Shown here: one piece after another, positions 62,771 to 64,000 of the stretch
Position numbering within the stretch: the stretch's first letter is position 1
How the letters are laid out: the number at the start of each line of letters is the position of its first letter
Origin: Steromphala cineraria
Taxonomy: Eukaryota > Mollusca > Gastropoda > Trochida > Trochidae
Length of the DNA: 64,000 nucleotides
NCBI GenBank assembly: GCA_916613615.1
Contig: OU744723.1
Coordinates: 29,402,296-29,466,295, forward strand
Reading direction: 5' to 3'
Made by a program: the position numbers and the translations under genes
Notes under the pieces: model-generated
Database searches by the model: none
Told to the model about the DNA's origin: nothing
What the model saw: only the letters and a program-made list of their open reading frames with translations

Positions 62771-63880
62771 AAAGTCATGCGACACTTGTATATCAAATAC
62801 AACCCATCCTCCCCCCTCAAAAAGTCATACAACACTTGTTACATTAACAACAACCCTTCCTACCACTTTTACAATGCCATGAAACATTTGTACATCAATA
62901 AGAAACCTATCTTTCCAAATCTACAATGTCATACAACACTCATACATCAAATACAACCCAACCTTCGCCCTCCACATAGTCATACAACATTTGTATATCA
63001 AACACAACCTATTTTTACACTCCCAGAAAGTATTACAACACTTGTGTATCACACACTGCAGAATCTACATGTTCCGTTATGTCATTTAACATTTACATCA
63101 AATACAACCCATCATTCCCCCTCCACAAAGTCATTCAACACTTGTATATCATTCCTACCCTCTCTACAATGTCATAAAACATTTGTGCATATAAACCCAT
63201 CCTTTCAAACCCTCAATGTCATACAACACTTGTACATCAAATAAAACCTATACTTACACCACCACAAAGTCATACAACACTTGTACATCAAGTACAACCC
63301 ATCCTTACACCACCACAAAGTCATACAACACTTGTACATCAAGTACAACCCATCCTTACACCACCACAAAGTCATACAACACTTGTACATCAAGTACAAC
63401 CCATCCTTACACCACCACAAAGTCATACAACACTTGTACATCAAGTACAACCCATCCTTACACCACCACAAAGTCATACAACACTTGAACATCAAATAAA
63501 ACCCATCCTTAAACCAGCACAGTCATACAACACTTGTACATCAAGTACAACCCATCCTTAAACCAGCACAGTCATACAACACTTGTACATCAAGTACAAC
63601 CCATCCTTAAACCAGCACAGTCATACAACACTTGTACATCAAGTACAACCCATCCTTACACCACCACAAAGTCATACAACACTTGTACATCAAGTACAAC
63701 CCATCCTTACACCACCACAAAGTCATACAACACTTGTACATCAAATAAAACTATTCCTACCCCCTCTACGGGGTCATAAAACATTTGTACATTAATTATA
63801 AACCAATCCTTCCAAATCCACAATGTCATAACACTTGTTCATCAAATACAACCCATCCTTACACCACCAGGTTGTCATGA
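62771..63880. repeat. 49-51 bp minisatellite
   Basis: Tandem units contain GTCATACAACACTTGTACAT and AACCCATCCTTACACC. The central units (about 63240-63510 and 63640-63740) are 51 bp and nearly identical; three units around 63515-63640 are 49 bp. Units at both edges are diverged. Because 51 is a multiple of three, long stop-free frames appear on both strands (for example 63205-63495 minus and 63216-63488 plus). They are repetitive translations without domain features, not genes. Confidence 0.9.
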
Positions 63881-64000
63881 CACATTTGTATATTAAAACA
63901 AGATGTGTTTGTGAAACACGAATGCCCCCGGATGCATCCTGCTCGCTGTGTCAAGGTCAAGGTCACAAGGTCAAATGTCATGTTGTCATTCGAAAGGTCT
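63881..64000. repeat. Start of another dispersed repeat, cut by window end
   Basis: Contains the hairpin GTGTTTGTGAAACAC (63905-63919) followed by GAATGCCCCCGG and, further on, TCAAGGTCAAGGTCACAAGG. I recognise this head sequence as a common repeat in mollusc genomes. Its GGTCA direct repeats echo those of the satellite. The element continues beyond the window. Confidence 0.55.

Noticed and set aside
63205..63795. Repeat-rich frames on both strands of the minisatellite
   Set aside because: They follow from a 51-bp period divisible by three; the translation is pure repeat and the same on several phases.

Overview
This is a gene-poor, repeat-dominated stretch of an animal genome, most likely a mollusc and probably a bivalve. 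I infer this from repeat families I recognise as typical of bivalve assemblies: a module opening with an AGCTCAC...GTGAGCT hairpin and a CTGT/CCGT microsatellite, a GTGTTTGTGAAACAC-headed element, tRNA-derived SINEs, and arrays of GTCAAAGGTCAAAGGTCAC. I see no intact host protein gene. All coding potential belongs to mobile elements, and only one short reading frame (an SGNH-hydrolase-like ORF at 6680-7198) is uninterrupted.

Layout. (1) 1-5.2 kb, minus strand: a decayed Ty3/gypsy-type LTR retrotransposon with a PNMA-like gag, zinc knuckle, protease, reverse transcriptase and integrase, broken by frameshifts, stops and an internal deletion that fuses RT to integrase. (2) 6.0-7.2 kb, plus strand: a tyrosine recombinase in three frames, followed by the SGNH-hydrolase ORF, the pairing known from Ngaro/DIRS-like retroelements. 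(3) 7.5-9.5 kb: two tRNA-headed SINEs and a short element with three 156-bp core repeats. (4) 10.4-12.3 kb: about 492-bp tandem units with 200-260 bp palindromes and many TGACGTCA octamers. (5) 12.3-25.9 kb: AT-rich DNA built from nested duplications. A segment of about 2.5 kb is tandemly duplicated, each copy carries a different palindrome-bearing insertion, and one insertion end plus flank was amplified into a 1,059-bp tandem array. (6) 25.9-26.8 kb: 3' end of a dead LINE. (7) 28.2-62.6 kb: a satellite array of roughly 170-bp monomers arranged in a higher-order repeat of about 3,475 bp, with a 500-N assembly gap at 47376-47875. (8) 62.6-64.0 kb: a microsatellite/hairpin module, a 49-51 bp minisatellite and the start of another dispersed repeat.

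The most unusual structure is the satellite. Each monomer carries a perfect DR1-type AGGTCAAAGGTCA motif. A core of about 30 bp, flanked by ATAG/CTAT, occurs in both orientations from monomer to monomer. Other loops between inverted-repeat arms are also found flipped. The array is followed by what looks like the terminal module of the element class seen in miniature at 8.9-9.5 kb, so it may be the greatly expanded core of one mobile element. There is no operon-like cooperation between genes here; the logic is transposition, duplication and satellite homogenisation.
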